A DNA stretch of 64,000 nt from Beta vulgaris subsp. vulgaris (GCF_026745355.1 NC_079202.1:30385240-30449239); one strand, 5' to 3'. Positions 22,791 through 34,601 are shown, numbered from the stretch's first letter. Notes: a model not told the origin generated them from the letters alone. Numbers and translations are program-made.

Positions 22791-23370
22791 TTCGTTCTTC
22801 ATTTTCTTCGTTTCTTTGATTCTTTGTTTGTGGGTTTGTTTTGTGGGTTGCATGATAGTAGAGAGGAAAGAGGAGAGAGGGATTTGACTGACGATAATTT
22901 GTGGGTTTCTTCGATTCTTCGGTGCATGAGTGAGGAGTAGAGAGGAGAGAGAGAGGGGAAGTGATTGAGTTAAGGTTTGAGTGGGAGGTGGGGGGTTTGA
23001 GGAAATTAGAAGAGGAGTAGAGAGGAGAGGGAGAGGGAAAGTGATGGAGTTAGGGTTTGGGTGGGAGTGGAGTGAGGGAGTTAGGGTTTGGTGGGGAGCT
23101 GATGGGCCACGTCTTTTTAGGCCTAAAAAAGTAGAAAATCTGATGCGGTCCTAGAAACCGTATCAGATTTAAAAAAAACCACATCAATTTTTTAATCTGA
23201 TGCGGTCAACAAGAGGACCGCATCAGATTTTCCTCCCAACTTTCGTTCCTATTTTTTTAATTGATTTTCTGATGCGGTTTTGTAAAAATCGCATATGTTA
23301 CTAAGTGACAGATAACGTTTTTTCCACTAGTGATTGCCTTAAACATTGAAGTTAATTTATAATGGGCAAT

Positions 23371-24156
23371 TTTTTTTTTTTTTTTTTGTTAATTAAGTAA
23401 AGTATATTGAGCACAAAAACCACTTTACAAACCACCACAAACCAAGGAAGAGACAAACCAACTAGGTTGGACCCTCTCCCCCAAGGCTTGACAACAAGAC
23501 TAATTACAAATCATCATAGAGTTAGCTCTATCTCTTAACCAACTTCGATCTCTATATGTAATCTTGTAAGGAATCACACTATATATAAACTTTCTGAATT
23601 CTATGAACATGATGACTAATGATATCAACTTTACAATTCCAAACTGCATCATTTCTTGCAAGCCATATGAAGTAGATTGTAGCCCCCAGCACTGCTAGTA
23701 AAATCTGCTTCTAGATCCTTGATCTTCTACTGTTGTGAATTTTCCTAATACTGCTTTCAATAGTATCTCCAAATAAATCATACTGCATCCAGTTAGAAAT
23801 TGACTTACTCACATCAAGGCTGAAAGGGCAGTTAAAAAAGAGATGTAGGTGAGTTTCATCCACAAGACCACACAATCTGCATAATGGATCATCTGTAATA
23901 CCCATGTTCCTTAATCTCAGGGCTTCATTAAGCCTTTCCTTCATAACAAGCCAGCAAATAAACCTGTGTTTGGGAAGAGTTAATCTATTCCAAACAAAAT
24001 TTCTCCAGTTCACTATTTCACTTTCACTTATTAGCTTCCTGTAGCACTCTTGAATTGAGAACTTCTGCATATTAGCCATTTGTTGAGCTGTATAAATCAT
24101 CTTCAACTATTCCTTTACTTCACAAATTTTCCTCCAGTACCAGCTACAGTCCTGGG
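23371..24156 (-). mobile_element. Strongly 5'-truncated LINE
   Basis: The low end starts with an 18-T run (the A-tail of a minus-strand copy), and TGGGCAATT is duplicated at 23363-23371 and 24157-24165. The body contains a zf-RVT coding remnant. The insertion interrupts a sequence that continues from AATTTATAATGGGCAATT to AAGTGAATTTATAGG. Confidence 0.8.
23711..24117 (-). pseudogene. LINE zf-RVT domain remnant
   Basis: The minus-strand frame of about 131 codons contains WNRLTLPKHRFICWLVMKER, then a Cys/His cluster CRLCGLVDETHLHLFFNCPF, the zinc-binding zf-RVT domain found after plant LINE reverse transcriptases. A stop at the low end precedes the 3' untranslated tail. The reverse transcriptase itself is missing because of 5' truncation. 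Confidence 0.85.
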
Positions 24157-24165
24157 TGGGCAATT

Positions 24166-24219
24166 AAGTGAATTTATAGGGGGATACCATGGCTCTCTCC
24201 TTCCTTTATATAATAGAGA
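24166..24219 (-). other. Helitron-like 5' terminus, copy 2
   Basis: On the minus strand, TCTCTATTATATAAAGGAAG starts at 24219 and runs left into GGAGAGAGCCATGGTATCCC. The LINE above is inserted about 60 bp from this end. Compare 9477 and 52653. Confidence 0.35.
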
Positions 24220-24460
24220 TAATACATTTTGGTGCTTTTAAAATAACATAGAAATGTTAATGTTTTTAACAAAAATTTCCTAATATTATGGAGATCATAA
24301 TGCAATGAAATTTTATCATTTTTAGAGGGACAAACATGACAAGGTTGTACATCTATAAGCTATATTATGCAGTCCTAAAATTGTGCACTAAGAAGGGTGT
24401 GAATGTGTGATATTAAATTTTCGTGCATGTGGGGATTTAAGAAAGTATAGGTGAACATTG

Positions 24461-24722
24461 TGTTAGAGTTCAAATATTAGTCTAACTTTTTTTGACTTAA
24501 GTTGTCTGTTGCTCCCTTCATTCAAGCATTAGTGTGTTATACATGAAGTAATATAAATAGGTTTTATATGGTAATTGTTAATTTTAACTAATTTAAGTAA
24601 TAAAATATACTCCTTTAAGTTCTCTCTCATATCTCTTCAAGCTCTCAAGGCCATCAACAATGACTGCCTTCTCATTATCTTATTCTTTGTCATTCTTACT
24701 CTATAAACCCATAATTATAACA
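24461..24722 (+). mobile_element. Ty1/copia-type 5' LTR (262 bp)
   Basis: The LTR runs from TGTTAGAGTTC to ATTATAACA, with the inverted ends TGTTA...TAACA, and is followed directly by a methionine-tRNA primer site. No matching 3' LTR was found, so this is the 5' fragment of an element. Confidence 0.7.
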
Positions 24723-24733
24723 TGGTATCAGAG
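24723..24733 (+). other. Primer-binding site (initiator Met tRNA)
   Basis: TGGTATCAGAG directly after the LTR is the standard plant retrotransposon primer site complementary to the 3' end of initiator tRNA-Met. Confidence 0.85.
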
Positions 24734-25429
24734 TGGGATGTGAATCCTAATTCAATATCTTCCGCAAAATTTTCAATTCACATATCTTCTTGAAATTCTT
24801 CTCCTCAAATTCTTCAGCAAATTTCTGGTGATAAATATATGCTTTCATGATTGATTTGGGAGCTTTTAATTGTTTATTCAATCTTCTTGTGCAAAAGTTC
24901 TAGTTTTTCGCATTTTTTGTTCGTTCAATACTATATTCTCAATTTGAGAACAATTTCTTGTAATTTCTGCAAAATTTCTTCTCAATTTACCTTGATTTTT
25001 ATGTACTCATCAAAATTTCCCAAACTTGATTTTCTTGCCATACTGCTGAACTTAAACCAAGATTTGATAATTTTTTGTGGCTTTTTTACCTAAAATTAAA
25101 GGGTGGTACGGTTTATAAATACAACAAACGAAATGGCTAAATAAAACAAAAAGGAGAAAAGGACTAAGCTAGCCTTTTAAATTTTATCCCTCCAGCCCAA
25201 CTTGGTTTCTTCTAGCATAAAACATGCTCTAGTTTGGTTTCTTGTGGTTTTGGCCCAAAACAACACAACCTGAACATTAGCTCCTCCGACGACTGATGTT
25301 ATGATTTTACATAGAGTTTTCTCCCCTACTTATATGCTAAGAGGGATGCTTATGGTGCTCTTAGGAGCCATTTCGTACTAACTTTCTCCATCTAGTTGTG
25401 GTTTGTTGTTTTGTGTCGAATTCCAGGTT
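24734..25429. other. Retrotransposon leader and unassigned DNA
   Basis: The part after the primer site looks like an untranslated copia leader (TTCTTCAAATTTC-rich). No gag reading frame follows, and the rest has no recognisable feature. Confidence 0.35.
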
Positions 25430-26200
25430 TTTAGGGAATTATTCGCTATTTTCTTCTATTATATGACCGCTACACTTGACTGAAGAGGTTTGATGCTGAG
25501 TCCCCAGGTCCGAGGACACTTTCCGGGACCCTTAACAAAAGAAAAGCTAAAGACTTGGCACTTTGAGCCAATAAACAAGGAAAATATGCCAGGCCTGATC
25601 AAATCGGGCGGTCTAGCCCGATCAAATCGGGCGGTCTAGCCCGATCAAATCGGGCGGTCTAGCCTGATCATGCGCCCCAGAGACACAAACAACTTTTTGC
25701 GGGCCCGACGGGCGCTTACACCCTGTCGTAAGTCGTTGTTGAAGCCCAATCGGGCGATTCGGCGCGATTTCTTCCTGCGCCCATGTAGATTCAGATGTGC
25801 ACATTGCTAAAGTAACAAGTGGCCCGATGACATCGGGCAGGTCGGCCCGATTGCATCAGGCACTTTTAATTTCTAGGCTGCCGCAAGTTTAATGAGCCCG
25901 ATTTTGTCGAGCATACTTGGCCCGATAGGGCGGTGACCCGACACGTGCGTTTAATAAATTCGGGGCTATTTTATAAGACTTTTTGCTATTTGTTTTAGGG
26001 CTAGTATAAATTGCCAAATTAGAATTTCCATTATTCATCTGGGATTTAAGCATTAGTTTTCATAGTTTTCTCTAGAGAGTGATTTAAGAACGCTAGTTTA
26101 TTGCTTTTTGCTTTGAACTCAAGATCAAAACCTTTGGATGATTCACAAGTTCAATACAATTCTTCAATTTGGTAATCTTTCTTTTTAACTTACTCTATTG
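25430..26200 (+). repeat. LTR-like region with GC-rich block
   Basis: A GC-rich part with CGGGC/GCCCGAT words (25590-25930) leads to TTAGGGCTAGTATAAATTGCC (TATA-like) and then a CT-rich stretch ending in TTCAATACAATTCTTCAATT, the usual order of promoter and R/U5 in plant LTRs. I could not fix the ends or the family. Confidence 0.4.
25597..25665. repeat. Three tandem 23-bp units
   Basis: GATCAAATCGGGCGGTCTAG followed by CCC (or CCT) repeats three times exactly, at 25597, 25620 and 25643. Confidence 0.95.
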
Positions 26201-26679
26201 TTGATTAGATTACTTTTTTAGTTATTTGCAATGTTTCAAAGTATGAGTTTTTATATCGATTTTGTTATTGTTTTCATAATTATGAGTGAGTAGTTCTATT
26301 TCTAAGATTGTGGGGATCCATGTATGCAATGAGGGATTAATAGATTAGTCCAATTGCTTTGTATTTCAATTGCTTCCACATGGTTGAATCATTCATGTGA
26401 GATTTATAAGTTAGGCCTGATTTGTATATCTAATATAGCAATACTAAATCTTCTTCGAGAGGAGAGATATCGTATAAGCTTTCAATCATTAGGCAAAGTG
26501 GCCCTTGACAATGCGAGAGCGGCTAGGAGATTTTTGAGGGAGGTAATGTTCGAGAGAAATTACATGTACCCTAGATAAATTGACTTATTAGGTGGTTGTT
26601 ATTCGTCCCTGATTTCCCGCATTGAATGCGGTTTCTGCGGAAAATCGTAGCCCTTTTTGATATTTTTAAAGCAATATCC

Positions 26680-27190
26680 ACAGGCCACACCCTACTGCCC
26701 TCAGCACCCCCAGCCCACACCCACCTGCCCACCCACTTGCCTACCTCCCCACACCCCTGCCCACAAACCTGACCACCCACTTACCCACCTGCCACACCCC
26801 ACCCCACCCTTGCCCACCTGCCACACCCCACCCCACCCTTTCCCACCCACCTACCCACCAGAAGACCACCTCCCACACCCCACCCCACCCCTGCCCACCC
26901 ACTTGCCACCCATAAACCACCTCCCACACCCTATCCCACCCCTGCCCACCCACCTGTCAACCCACCTGCCCACCCACAGACCACCCCCACACCCCACCTC
27001 ACCCCTGCCCACTTCCCCACACCCATGCCCGCCCACCTGCCCAGCCACATACCACCTGCCACACCCCACCTCACCCTTGTCCACCTCTCCACACCCCTGC
27101 CCACCCATAGACCACCTCCCCCTCCCCACCCCACCCCTGCCCACCCACAGACCACCTCCCACACCCTTAGCTCACCTCCCACACCCTCTT
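26680..27190. repeat. C-rich minisatellite, about 500 bp
   Basis: The plus strand consists of variants of CCCACCTGCCACACCCCACC and CCCACCCACCTACCCACC, with hardly any G. Three or more frames stay open by composition alone (a 184-codon Pro/Thr/His frame at 26657-27211 and Gly-rich frames on the minus strand), so these are not genes. The minus strand is a dense series of G-runs able to form G-quadruplexes. Confidence 0.93.
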
Positions 27191-27499
27191 ACTTTGGGTT
27201 TTTCTCGCTAGTGGAAAAATATAACTGAAATGCAATAAAATAATAAATTGTAAATAACTTTAAAATATATTGAAATAATGTATAAAGTATACATATATTA
27301 GGAAAAATAATATCGCAAAAGAATCCTCCCAAAATGTTCATAAACAATCATCACAAAGGTAAGTCGCTAACTTATCCCGAACTTCATTTAACTCTTCCAT
27401 GGTGAAGCCCTTAAAACTTTTATTCATATAAACCTTGCAAAACAACCAAGGAATAAAACACATACTATAAGAATTCAATCATTTACCGTAGTCTAAAGT

Positions 27500-27985
27500 T
27501 CTAAAAATTACATATACCTTCCCGAAATTCAATCAACAATAAATTGAATGTTAAAAATTGATACACTAGTTATATTATTACTTATATAGTCATATTTCAT
27601 AAAAAAAAAAATTGGAGTTAAATGACTCAAATTCTAATACTTGGACACGAAAAGGCCAAGATAGGCCTAAAATCACATTTACGTTCCAAAAATTCGACCA
27701 ACAACAAATGCAAGCCTAAAAATCTACAAAATAGTCATATTATACCACATATTATCATGTTCAAAATTAATTTTGGAATAAATGACTCGAAAAATACAAA
27801 TTGGACGAGAATCGGCCAAAATAGGCCTAAATCATGTTTACATTCTCGAAATTCGACAAACAACAAATACAAACCTAAAAATCTACACACTAGTTATATT
27901 ATACCTTATATTATCATGTTCAAAAATAATTTGGGATTAAATGACCTTTTTTGCGTATATTTGCTACTTTGGTTTCTAAAGCAAT
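27500..27985. repeat. 160-bp tandem repeat, about three copies
   Basis: AAATGACTC/AAATGACC starts at 27620, 27780 and 27939 (spacing 160 and 159). Each unit contains CCAA(G/A)ATAGGCCTAAA, ATTCGACCAACAACAAAT-like and TATTATCATGTTCAAAA segments. A partial, more diverged unit precedes. Could be a satellite-like array or part of a transposon interior. Confidence 0.85.
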
Positions 27986-28356
27986 TAACTACTACCCATC
28001 GATCTAATCTAAACTAACATAATATATATACTAATAAGTTACATACCGTTTGAAGATTATCGATTTTAGTGCAATGGTTGACGATATCGAGTATGAACCT
28101 CATCACGTAATAACCATATGCAAGTCCATCATCTTGTTCTGGACACTTTAAATTTCACCAAAACATGCATCCAAAGAGATTCATGTTAGATGTGTATAAG
28201 TCTGTAGCGAAAAAGGATGTTTCTATAAGTATTTAGCGACAAGTAAATTACTCATATTACCTCAACTGATATCCAAAAATGAGCTTTTGCTATTCCAAGT
28301 CTTCGTCCAATAGTTTTCTTCATCATACTACATCACAATTATATAAGATCATGTAA

Positions 28357-28360
<4 letters not shown>

Positions 28361-28396
<36 letters not shown>
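28361..28396. repeat. (TA)n microsatellite
   Basis: Eighteen uninterrupted TA units. Confidence 0.95.
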
Positions 28397-28398
<2 letters not shown>

Positions 28399-28517
28399 TT
28401 TTGGTTAGGCTACCTATTTAACAATGATTTAAGTAGTAAGGACGGTGATGGTTTTCGCCGCAATGAATTGAAGTGGTACACTTGGTTAGTTGACAAACAT
28501 ATCGCAACAAGTGTCCA

Positions 28518-29025
28518 ATGAGCGCTACAACAAGAATGAAATATAATATTAATCATAGAACATACCTTTCAATTCATGGTGGAGATGATGAGTTGGTTGT
28601 TATTGGATACACCAATGCAGGCTTCCAGAGCAACAAAGATGATTTTCGATCTCAATATGGTTTCATATTTTGTTTTCAATGGAGGAGCTGTGAGTCGGAA
28701 GAGCTCTAAGCAGGGTACCATCGCGGATTCTACAACAGAGGTTGAGTATATTGCAGTAGCAGATGAAGCAAATGAAGTTGTTTGGATCATAAAGTTTATT
28801 AGTGAGCTTTCTATAGTTCCTAGCATTAAGAATGGCATTGAGTTTTATTGTGACAACAATGGTGCTATTGCTCAATCCAAGAAACCTAGATCACACCAGA
28901 GATCTAAACATGTGCTCAGGAAATTCCATCTTATTCGAGAGATCGCTGGAAGAGAGGTTGTGAAAGTAAGCAAGGTTCATACCGAGGATAATGTAGCAGA
29001 TCCTCTGAGTAAACCGCTTGCTTAA
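28518..29025 (+). pseudogene. Ty1/copia polyprotein C-terminus, RNase H
   Basis: This is the end of a copia polyprotein. The first part (28560-28680) contains the start of the RNase H with GYTNAGFQSNKDDFRSQYGF; the family has a Gly-Tyr-(x)-Asp-Ala-(D/G) motif, here altered to Asn-Ala. A one-base frameshift near 28676 moves to the second frame, which carries SSKQGTIADSTTEVEYIA, CDNNGAIAQSKKP, HQRSKHV (RSKH motif) and ends ADPLSKPLA just before a stop. These are the standard C-terminal blocks of Ty1/copia RNase H. The upstream reverse transcriptase is missing, so the copy is truncated. Confidence 0.92.
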
Positions 29026-29883
29026 CCTAAACATGAGTTTCATATTCGGTCCATGGGGCTTAAGCATATGGGAGAATGGATTTAGGTTGTTTACTTCATG
29101 TTTACAATTGAAAAGACATTCATTATGCTTTGAAATGTTTATCAATAAAATTACGTTCTTATTTAATTGTTTGGTTTAGTATATATAAAATGTCCAAATA
29201 ATTTGTGTTTTCAAATAGGATTATCGAAAACGTTTTGATATTGGAACCCTATAAAGTGAACTGAAATCACAATTTATTTGAAGTTCCTAGTCTAAATCAC
29301 TAAATTGGACATAAGTGATTTATCTAATAGACTCGTGTATAATTAATTGATAGCGCAGTTCCATGGGCCATGGAGACATGGAGATGTCTAATTGATTATA
29401 TGGATGTATACTTGATACGTTGAGACTTGACCTAATTAGATTTAAAAGTAGAATCAAACTACAATATTTAGTGGATTCCTTAGACACGAGTATGTCATAA
29501 TAACCACATTATGACTAGTTTAACTTTGACGTTGTCAAACGTGCGTCGTAAAAGGAGGTTATAAAGGCAGTGATCAGGTGTGTTAAGATTGAGTGGGAGT
29601 TATGGTCATACAAGAGTGATTAAGTCCTCCTATTGAATAGGAATGTTGTCTAGGCCTCTTGATGAGTGAGAACTGAAAAAATGCATGCGCATGCGGAATA
29701 GGATTAAAGAGTTAATCCTTATTTGAGCAGTTCGAACTCAGTGATCAAGGAACATAAATTTGAGAATAACATTGTGTTATCAAATTTGGCATTGCGCTCT
29801 TGTCTTCTGACTTAAGGAATTTAACATTGCACTCTTGTCTTCTAACAAGTGGGAGATTGAAGGAATATGTCCTTAGACATCCC
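29026..29883 (+). mobile_element. Copia 3' non-coding region, polypurine tract and LTR start
   Basis: About 830 bp of untranslated sequence separate the polyprotein stop from a polypurine tract AAGTGGGAGAT at 29847-29857. It is followed by TGAAGGAATATGTCC, the expected start of a 3' LTR. The LTR is cut after some 25 bp where Ty3/gypsy sequence begins. Confidence 0.6.
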
Positions 29884-30012
29884 GACAATTGGGAAGGACC
29901 TTATTAAATCGTCCAGGAAGTGCAAAGTGGTACCTTTCGTCTTCAAGCCATGGATGGTCATCCAATCCCTCGAACTTGGAATCCCGATACCTTGAAAAAG
30001 TACCACGTCTGA
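29884..30012 (+). pseudogene. Ty3/gypsy (Tat lineage) polyprotein C-terminus
   Basis: One frame reads EGPY, a stop, then GTFRLQAMDGHPIPRTWNPD followed by TLKKYHV and a stop at 30010-30012. The pattern G-x-(Y/F)-x-L-x-x-x-(D/N)-G-x-x-x-x-R-(T/S)-W-N-(A/P)-D-x-L-(K/R)-(K/R)-(Y/F) is the well-known end of plant Ty3/gypsy integrase of the Tat/Athila group. Upstream sequence is replaced by the copia fragment, so this is only the last 43 codons. It fits the antisense frame and LTR that follow. Confidence 0.82.
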
Positions 30013-30719
30013 GTAAATTAAAGAAGTTTGTTAGTTCCTCATGAAAGTGCTATGGCATGGCGATGAAAGAGTAGATATGTATACATGTACCTTGGCAATC
30101 AGCCAAGCAAAATTCATATAATATAATTCTACTTTCCACAAGCAAAATTTTTAACTTAGTAACAAAGTAAATAAAAATGAAGAAGTCCACAATGTCAGTA
30201 AAACACGCACAATGCTTCTACAAGGAGACCGGCCAAACATGTTACAGATCTATAAAGTTTGTCACATGACGAATGGTATTCAATTGATAAACTCTAGAAA
30301 GGGTAACATCAATCTCCTAAAAGAAGATGACCAGAATTAAGAAACCTTAGTAAAAGAATCTTACTTTCAATCATAAGGCCATCCAAGTAATAATACCTTA
30401 GTAAAGGAACAAGTTATTACAAAAGAAAAATAAAGAAATCAGGACGGAATATTGGTCCCTTGAATGCTTTTATCACTCAGAAATCACTATTAGGCATGGT
30501 TGTTCTCCTTCTTGGAACAGAGAGGATTCATAGTATGCTCTTCGTCCAAGAAGGGGGGAGAGCCAAGACATAGTAGTTCAGAATGAATCCGTCCATGATA
30601 ATGGTTAATCTATGACCTTGGACCATAGACGGCTTGATAACCGGTTTAAACAGCACATAGGCAAACCATTTGCTGATTATTCTAGCAATTCCCAGACGAA
30701 CAACACAAACAATTGTAAA

Positions 30720-30782
<63 letters not shown>

Positions 30783-30823
30783 TCATATATATATATATAT
30801 ATACATATATATTATATATATAC

Positions 30824-30862
<39 letters not shown>

Positions 30863-31270
30863 AGAGATCGTCCGGAAATAAATGGGCTGAATAACCAGCA
30901 GAAGTCCTGTCTAAAACACTTTTTATGGTCCAAGACGAGTAACTTCAACACTTTGGTACTGAGCAAGAGTTGGAGTAAATGCAGATTCAATTCGTTCGTA
31001 TTGGACGAATTGCGTTCATTCAGAACTAGACGAGGCATTTTGGTACTTAGAAAATAAAAGCTAGATTGCAAAGAGAGACAAGATTGGGAAAAGGTTCTGA
31101 TATATACTTCATGTCTAAAAGGATTACAACCTAGAAGATAAAAAAACAAAATAATCTAAGTAAGAATGGCCTCCGTCCAAATTACAACAACAATAGAGCA
31201 TGGGCTATAATTTTTATTCAGGAGGGATGTTGGTGTCATCGGCTTGAGTCTTTTCTTCGACCGTCTCTTC
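30013..31270. other. Tat element pol-to-aORF spacer, non-coding
   Basis: No reading frame is supported. The long spacer between pol and the 3' LTR is a Tat-lineage trait. Contains the (TA)n tract listed next. Confidence 0.5.
30721..30862. repeat. (TA)n microsatellite with CATA breaks
   Basis: About 140 bp of alternating TA with sporadic C; the YIYIYI frames in both directions are artefacts. Confidence 0.95.
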
Positions 31271-34154
31271 CTATTCATCATCATCAGACGACTCTTCAAA
31301 GATTGGAGGCTCCTCCCCGGCCACCATGGCCCTGTGAAGACTCTCTTGGATGTTCAGACGACGTTCATAGCGAGGAACGTCGTCCGCCTTGGCCAATATT
31401 TGAAAGGCCTTCACAGCCCAAGTCTTGGAGGTGTCAATGACCTCGTTCAGAGCCTCCTTAGCATCGTTGAAGGCCAATGCCGCCTCCTCTTTTAACCGAT
31501 GGTTCTGGGCCCTTAGAAGGTAGTTCTCTCTTCTAAGTTGATCCGCGGCCAAAAGAGGATCAGAGTATTCCTCTCAGTCTTCAAGGCCAACACCAACTCG
31601 TCCTTCTCGATGAAGAAATTGTTGATTCGGATGAGATATTTTTTGTTGGCCGCCTCCATCTCGACAGAGCGTTTATCCCATGCCTCCCTAAATTGACGGT
31701 GTGGAATTTTCGCCCTCTCTATGTCATAAATAGCCTTATCCCCAGCCGTTGTAGCCTGCCGGACGAGCTGCTTGTTTTCCTTTCTAAGCTACTTAGCCTA
31801 GTCTTCCGTCAGGATACTGCGAGCAAAGAGCTGAAAAGAAAGAGATAAGGCATTTAAGTCAGACGATCATATAAAAACATATAAATATACATGTACAAAA
31901 GAGGAACGACTGAGAAAAAATCTTCCTACCTCAGCAGCAAGTTGGGACATCTAGCGTACATGCCCAAAGGAAGCACCTCTCAAGCCTTTGATATAAGGCT
32001 CAGGAAAGCACTTGAAGAGCTCCTGCACGAGCTTCTCACGATCGACCGAAGTCATCCTGGCGAAAGCGGCTGAGGACGCATTATCCAAAAGTGCAGGGGA
32101 AGCCTCATGAAGTGCTTCAGCCGCTTCTTTGCCTTTATCTAAAGAGGAGAATCGTCAGTGTTTCTGACGGGAATGACCACAGCTTGTCTATCGGACAGAC
32201 ATTGGACGTCCACCAACACGCAGTGTCGTAACTATGTTGGAATAGTATGACTCACTATAAGGCAAGGATGCGGACCTATATGCATGGGATATCTGAGACA
32301 CCACCCTCGCAACATGGCCACTAAAGGCCGAACTTTCCTTAGCCGTGTTTGGCTGTCCAGATTCTGCCTCGGCCTTGGCAGGACTATCAAAGAGCATAAC
32401 CACGTCCGGCTGTGTAGCAGGCACTGAGAGGAAGGCGTCTGGAGGTCCTCCCCCACGAAGGGAACAATGGCCTTCCCATTGTCTGGTTTTGAAGGCTTCT
32501 CAACCTTTCGAAGAGATGGGTGCTCGCCATTCTTCTTGGATGTAAAGCCTTTGGACTTTTTTCGGAGGAGGGACTTGTCCAGAAACTAAAAGAGACTTGT
32601 CCAAAAACTGAAAAATAGTTTTAGTCCCCAGACGAAGGTTGCACAAGGAATGAGAACGACCATAAAACAGTTTGCCACTTCTTATCACAGAAAGAAGCTT
32701 GCCTAGATGCTGATACAAATTTTCAGTTCCCAGACAAAGGTTACCCAGAGAAGAAGGTCAGACACAAAACGGCTGGCCACCCTTCGCCTAGGAGCAAACC
32801 CCGTCCAAAAACTGAATAAGCACTTCAGTTCCTAGACGAGTGCTAACTAAAGAAGAAGGTCGGCCAGAAGACTGCTGGTCGGCTTCCCTTCTAAAGAAAG
32901 CCTCGTCCTGAAATAGACAGGCCCCATAGGGTAGGACGGCCACCATGCACGCCTACCTCTTAGATGGAGTCCTTTTGCAAGACTTTATAATACACTCTGG
33001 ATGAAGGCTCAAAAAAAAAAAATTAACCGAGATATCCGTCCTCTTTTCAGAGCCGACCTTGTTGTACTCCTTCCAAAGAGAGCTGGTAAACTTGGACATG
33101 CTGATGTCTCCCGTCCAAGATCTCTTCAAGACGGCTTTAGCAGAAGCTGTAAAAAAGGAAACACATCATTAGTAGTGCTAAGTTCTTGGACGAAGAATTT
33201 TACTTGTGATATAAAGGGTATACCTCCATCTTCGGCCGACCGCAAGCCAGCGGCGACATACCCTTAAAGGACGAGTTATTCGGGGCAGAATACTCCGATA
33301 TTCTAAAGTATTCCACCATTTCCTCGTCAGAATTATTGTCCAACTCTAAAAAAGATGTTGTTCGTCCGGTGTCGGTAGGCGCCTGGCTAAAGTGGCAATA
33401 TCTCCTAGCCACTGCCTGGTTAGGCGCTTGGATGAACAAAAATTCTTCCTTCCAAGCGTGCATCTTGGAAGTCTTGTCCCAAGATGTTAGAATACTGTGA
33501 CGTTTGCAGACACTAAACCAGGCTCCTTCTACTGTTTTAGGAAACTTAGATACGTAGTGTATCTGGGTAAAGGTCGACAAAGAAGGAGTGACGCCTTTTA
33601 ACTCGCAAACGGCCAAAAGGTCAAATGTTTTGCCAGGTTTTAGGGGCTATTTTGTTGTGGCTGATGTTATAATAATGTATAAGACGAATAATGAAAGGGT
33701 GAAGGGGAAATCTCAGCCCTGCATCCAAGGCCAGTCGATAAACGACAAAATGGTCGGACGGGACACTAACAATGGTATTATCCCTACCCGGTAGGACAAA
33801 AGAATACCCCGGCATAGGAATAGCCGTGAAAAAGTGTCAAAGGTCCATTCTTACCCATCCAAGCCAACCATTATTGGCTAAAATGAACCTAGGGTCATAG
33901 AGAGGACCTCGGCGTCGTCTAATCTCGGAAGAAGTTGTGGAGAGGTCGTCCGAGTCATTGGACGGACCAGATTCGCTTTCTGCCTCGTTAGTCTCGTCCA
34001 CTTCCATGTCTTTCCTAGGCGAGCTGGCCTCAGAGGTTATTTCAATAAGTCCTTCTTCCTGGACGCTTCCAGGGGAAGGAGTTTCCGGTGCCAGGCGGGC
34101 ACTCTGGATTTCACGCTCCCCATATTCAGGGATTCTGGTGGTTAACGCCTCCAT
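31271..34154 (-). CDS. Antisense additional ORF (aORF) of a Tat-lineage retrotransposon, in segments
   Basis: Coding-like segments lie in order on the minus strand, opposite to pol. The first, 34154-33837, starts with Met and is acidic (DMEVDETNEAESESGP) and ends YDPRFILANNGWLGWVRMDL. The second, about 33815-33621, contains GLRFPLHPFIIRLIHYYNIS followed by HNKIAP. The third, 33616-33200, contains TFTQIHYVSKFPKTVEGAWF and MHAWKEEFLFIQAP. Segments two and three match the layout of the 'putative gypsy-type transposon' (Transposase_28-like) domain. A fourth at about 32120-31905 contains MTSVDREKLVQELFKCFPEP. The last, 31552-31271, is a coiled coil (NYLLRAQNHRLKEEAALAFN) with an acidic tail ESSDDDE. 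Gaps carry stops and a 102-bp repeat, so introns or decay separate the segments. Antisense aORFs between pol and the 3' LTR are known in Tat elements; the product's role is unknown. Whether this copy is expressed is open. Confidence 0.65.
32601..32906. repeat. 102-bp diverged tandem repeat, three units
   Basis: CCAAAAACTGAA starts at 32601 and 32805, with a diverged unit between. Each unit contains (TTTT)AGTTCC(T/C)(C)AGACGA and a GG(C/T)C(G/A)G-rich end. It lies between coding segments of the antisense frame, where an intron would be. Confidence 0.7.
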
Positions 34155-34601
34155 TTCAAAGCTGGAGGTTAGGAGGTTTACTCCGCGTCTTAGACGAGCA
34201 GTTTACTTGACACGTGCCAGATTACCCTACACAGGTATAGACTGGGTCGTCTGAATTTGCCGTCCATGTCCATAAAAATAAAATGCATGACCTGCTAGAA
34301 TAGGCCCAACTCTAGAATAGTCGAAGAGGGAAGGCTATCCATTCTAGTGTTAAGACCAACACTTAAGCGGAAGGAGTTATTCGACGAAGAAGAGGAATTC
34401 ATTCTATCTTTTACAAAAAATGAAAGGAAAAGTAAAGAATTGAGAGCAAGAAGAAGGAGAGGGATACCTCTTGAGTTACTCGGACGGTTGCTAAAGGTAA
34501 GAGATCTTGAACGAGAGCACTCTCTCTCTTGAAAATTCAGAAAAAGGGTAGAGTCTTTCTCTCTAGAAAAATTCTCTCAAGGTGTGAAATGATCTAGAAA
34601 G

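Larger units (their letters stand above)
20425..23332. mobile_element. Outer CACTA (En/Spm) element with ATT target duplication
   Basis: The left end CACTAGTGAAAGAAAACCC and the right end TTTTTTCCACTAGTG are CACTA-type inverted repeats flanked by ATT at 20422-20424 and 23333-23335. Subterminal motifs CTGATGCGGT/ACCGCATCAG repeat near both ends, mainly at 23135-23280, where pairs form hairpins. No transposase is seen. Most of the interior is a second CACTA element (20861-22790), leaving about 980 bp of its own sequence. Confidence 0.88.

Noticed and set aside
20967..22940. Frames in the CACTA ends such as 20968-21258 and 22473-22940
   Set aside because: They translate the repeated GCGTCGCAC motifs; amino-acid repetition mirrors DNA repetition.
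26657..27211. 184-codon proline/threonine/histidine-rich reading frame
   Set aside because: It lies entirely in the C-rich minisatellite; all frames of both strands are similarly open because stop codons need T/A combinations that are rare there.
31244..34532. Plus-strand frames in the Tat element (for example at 31244, 33001, 33937 and 34347)
   Set aside because: They are shadows of the minus-strand coding segments, which show domain similarity and acidic/coiled-coil composition.
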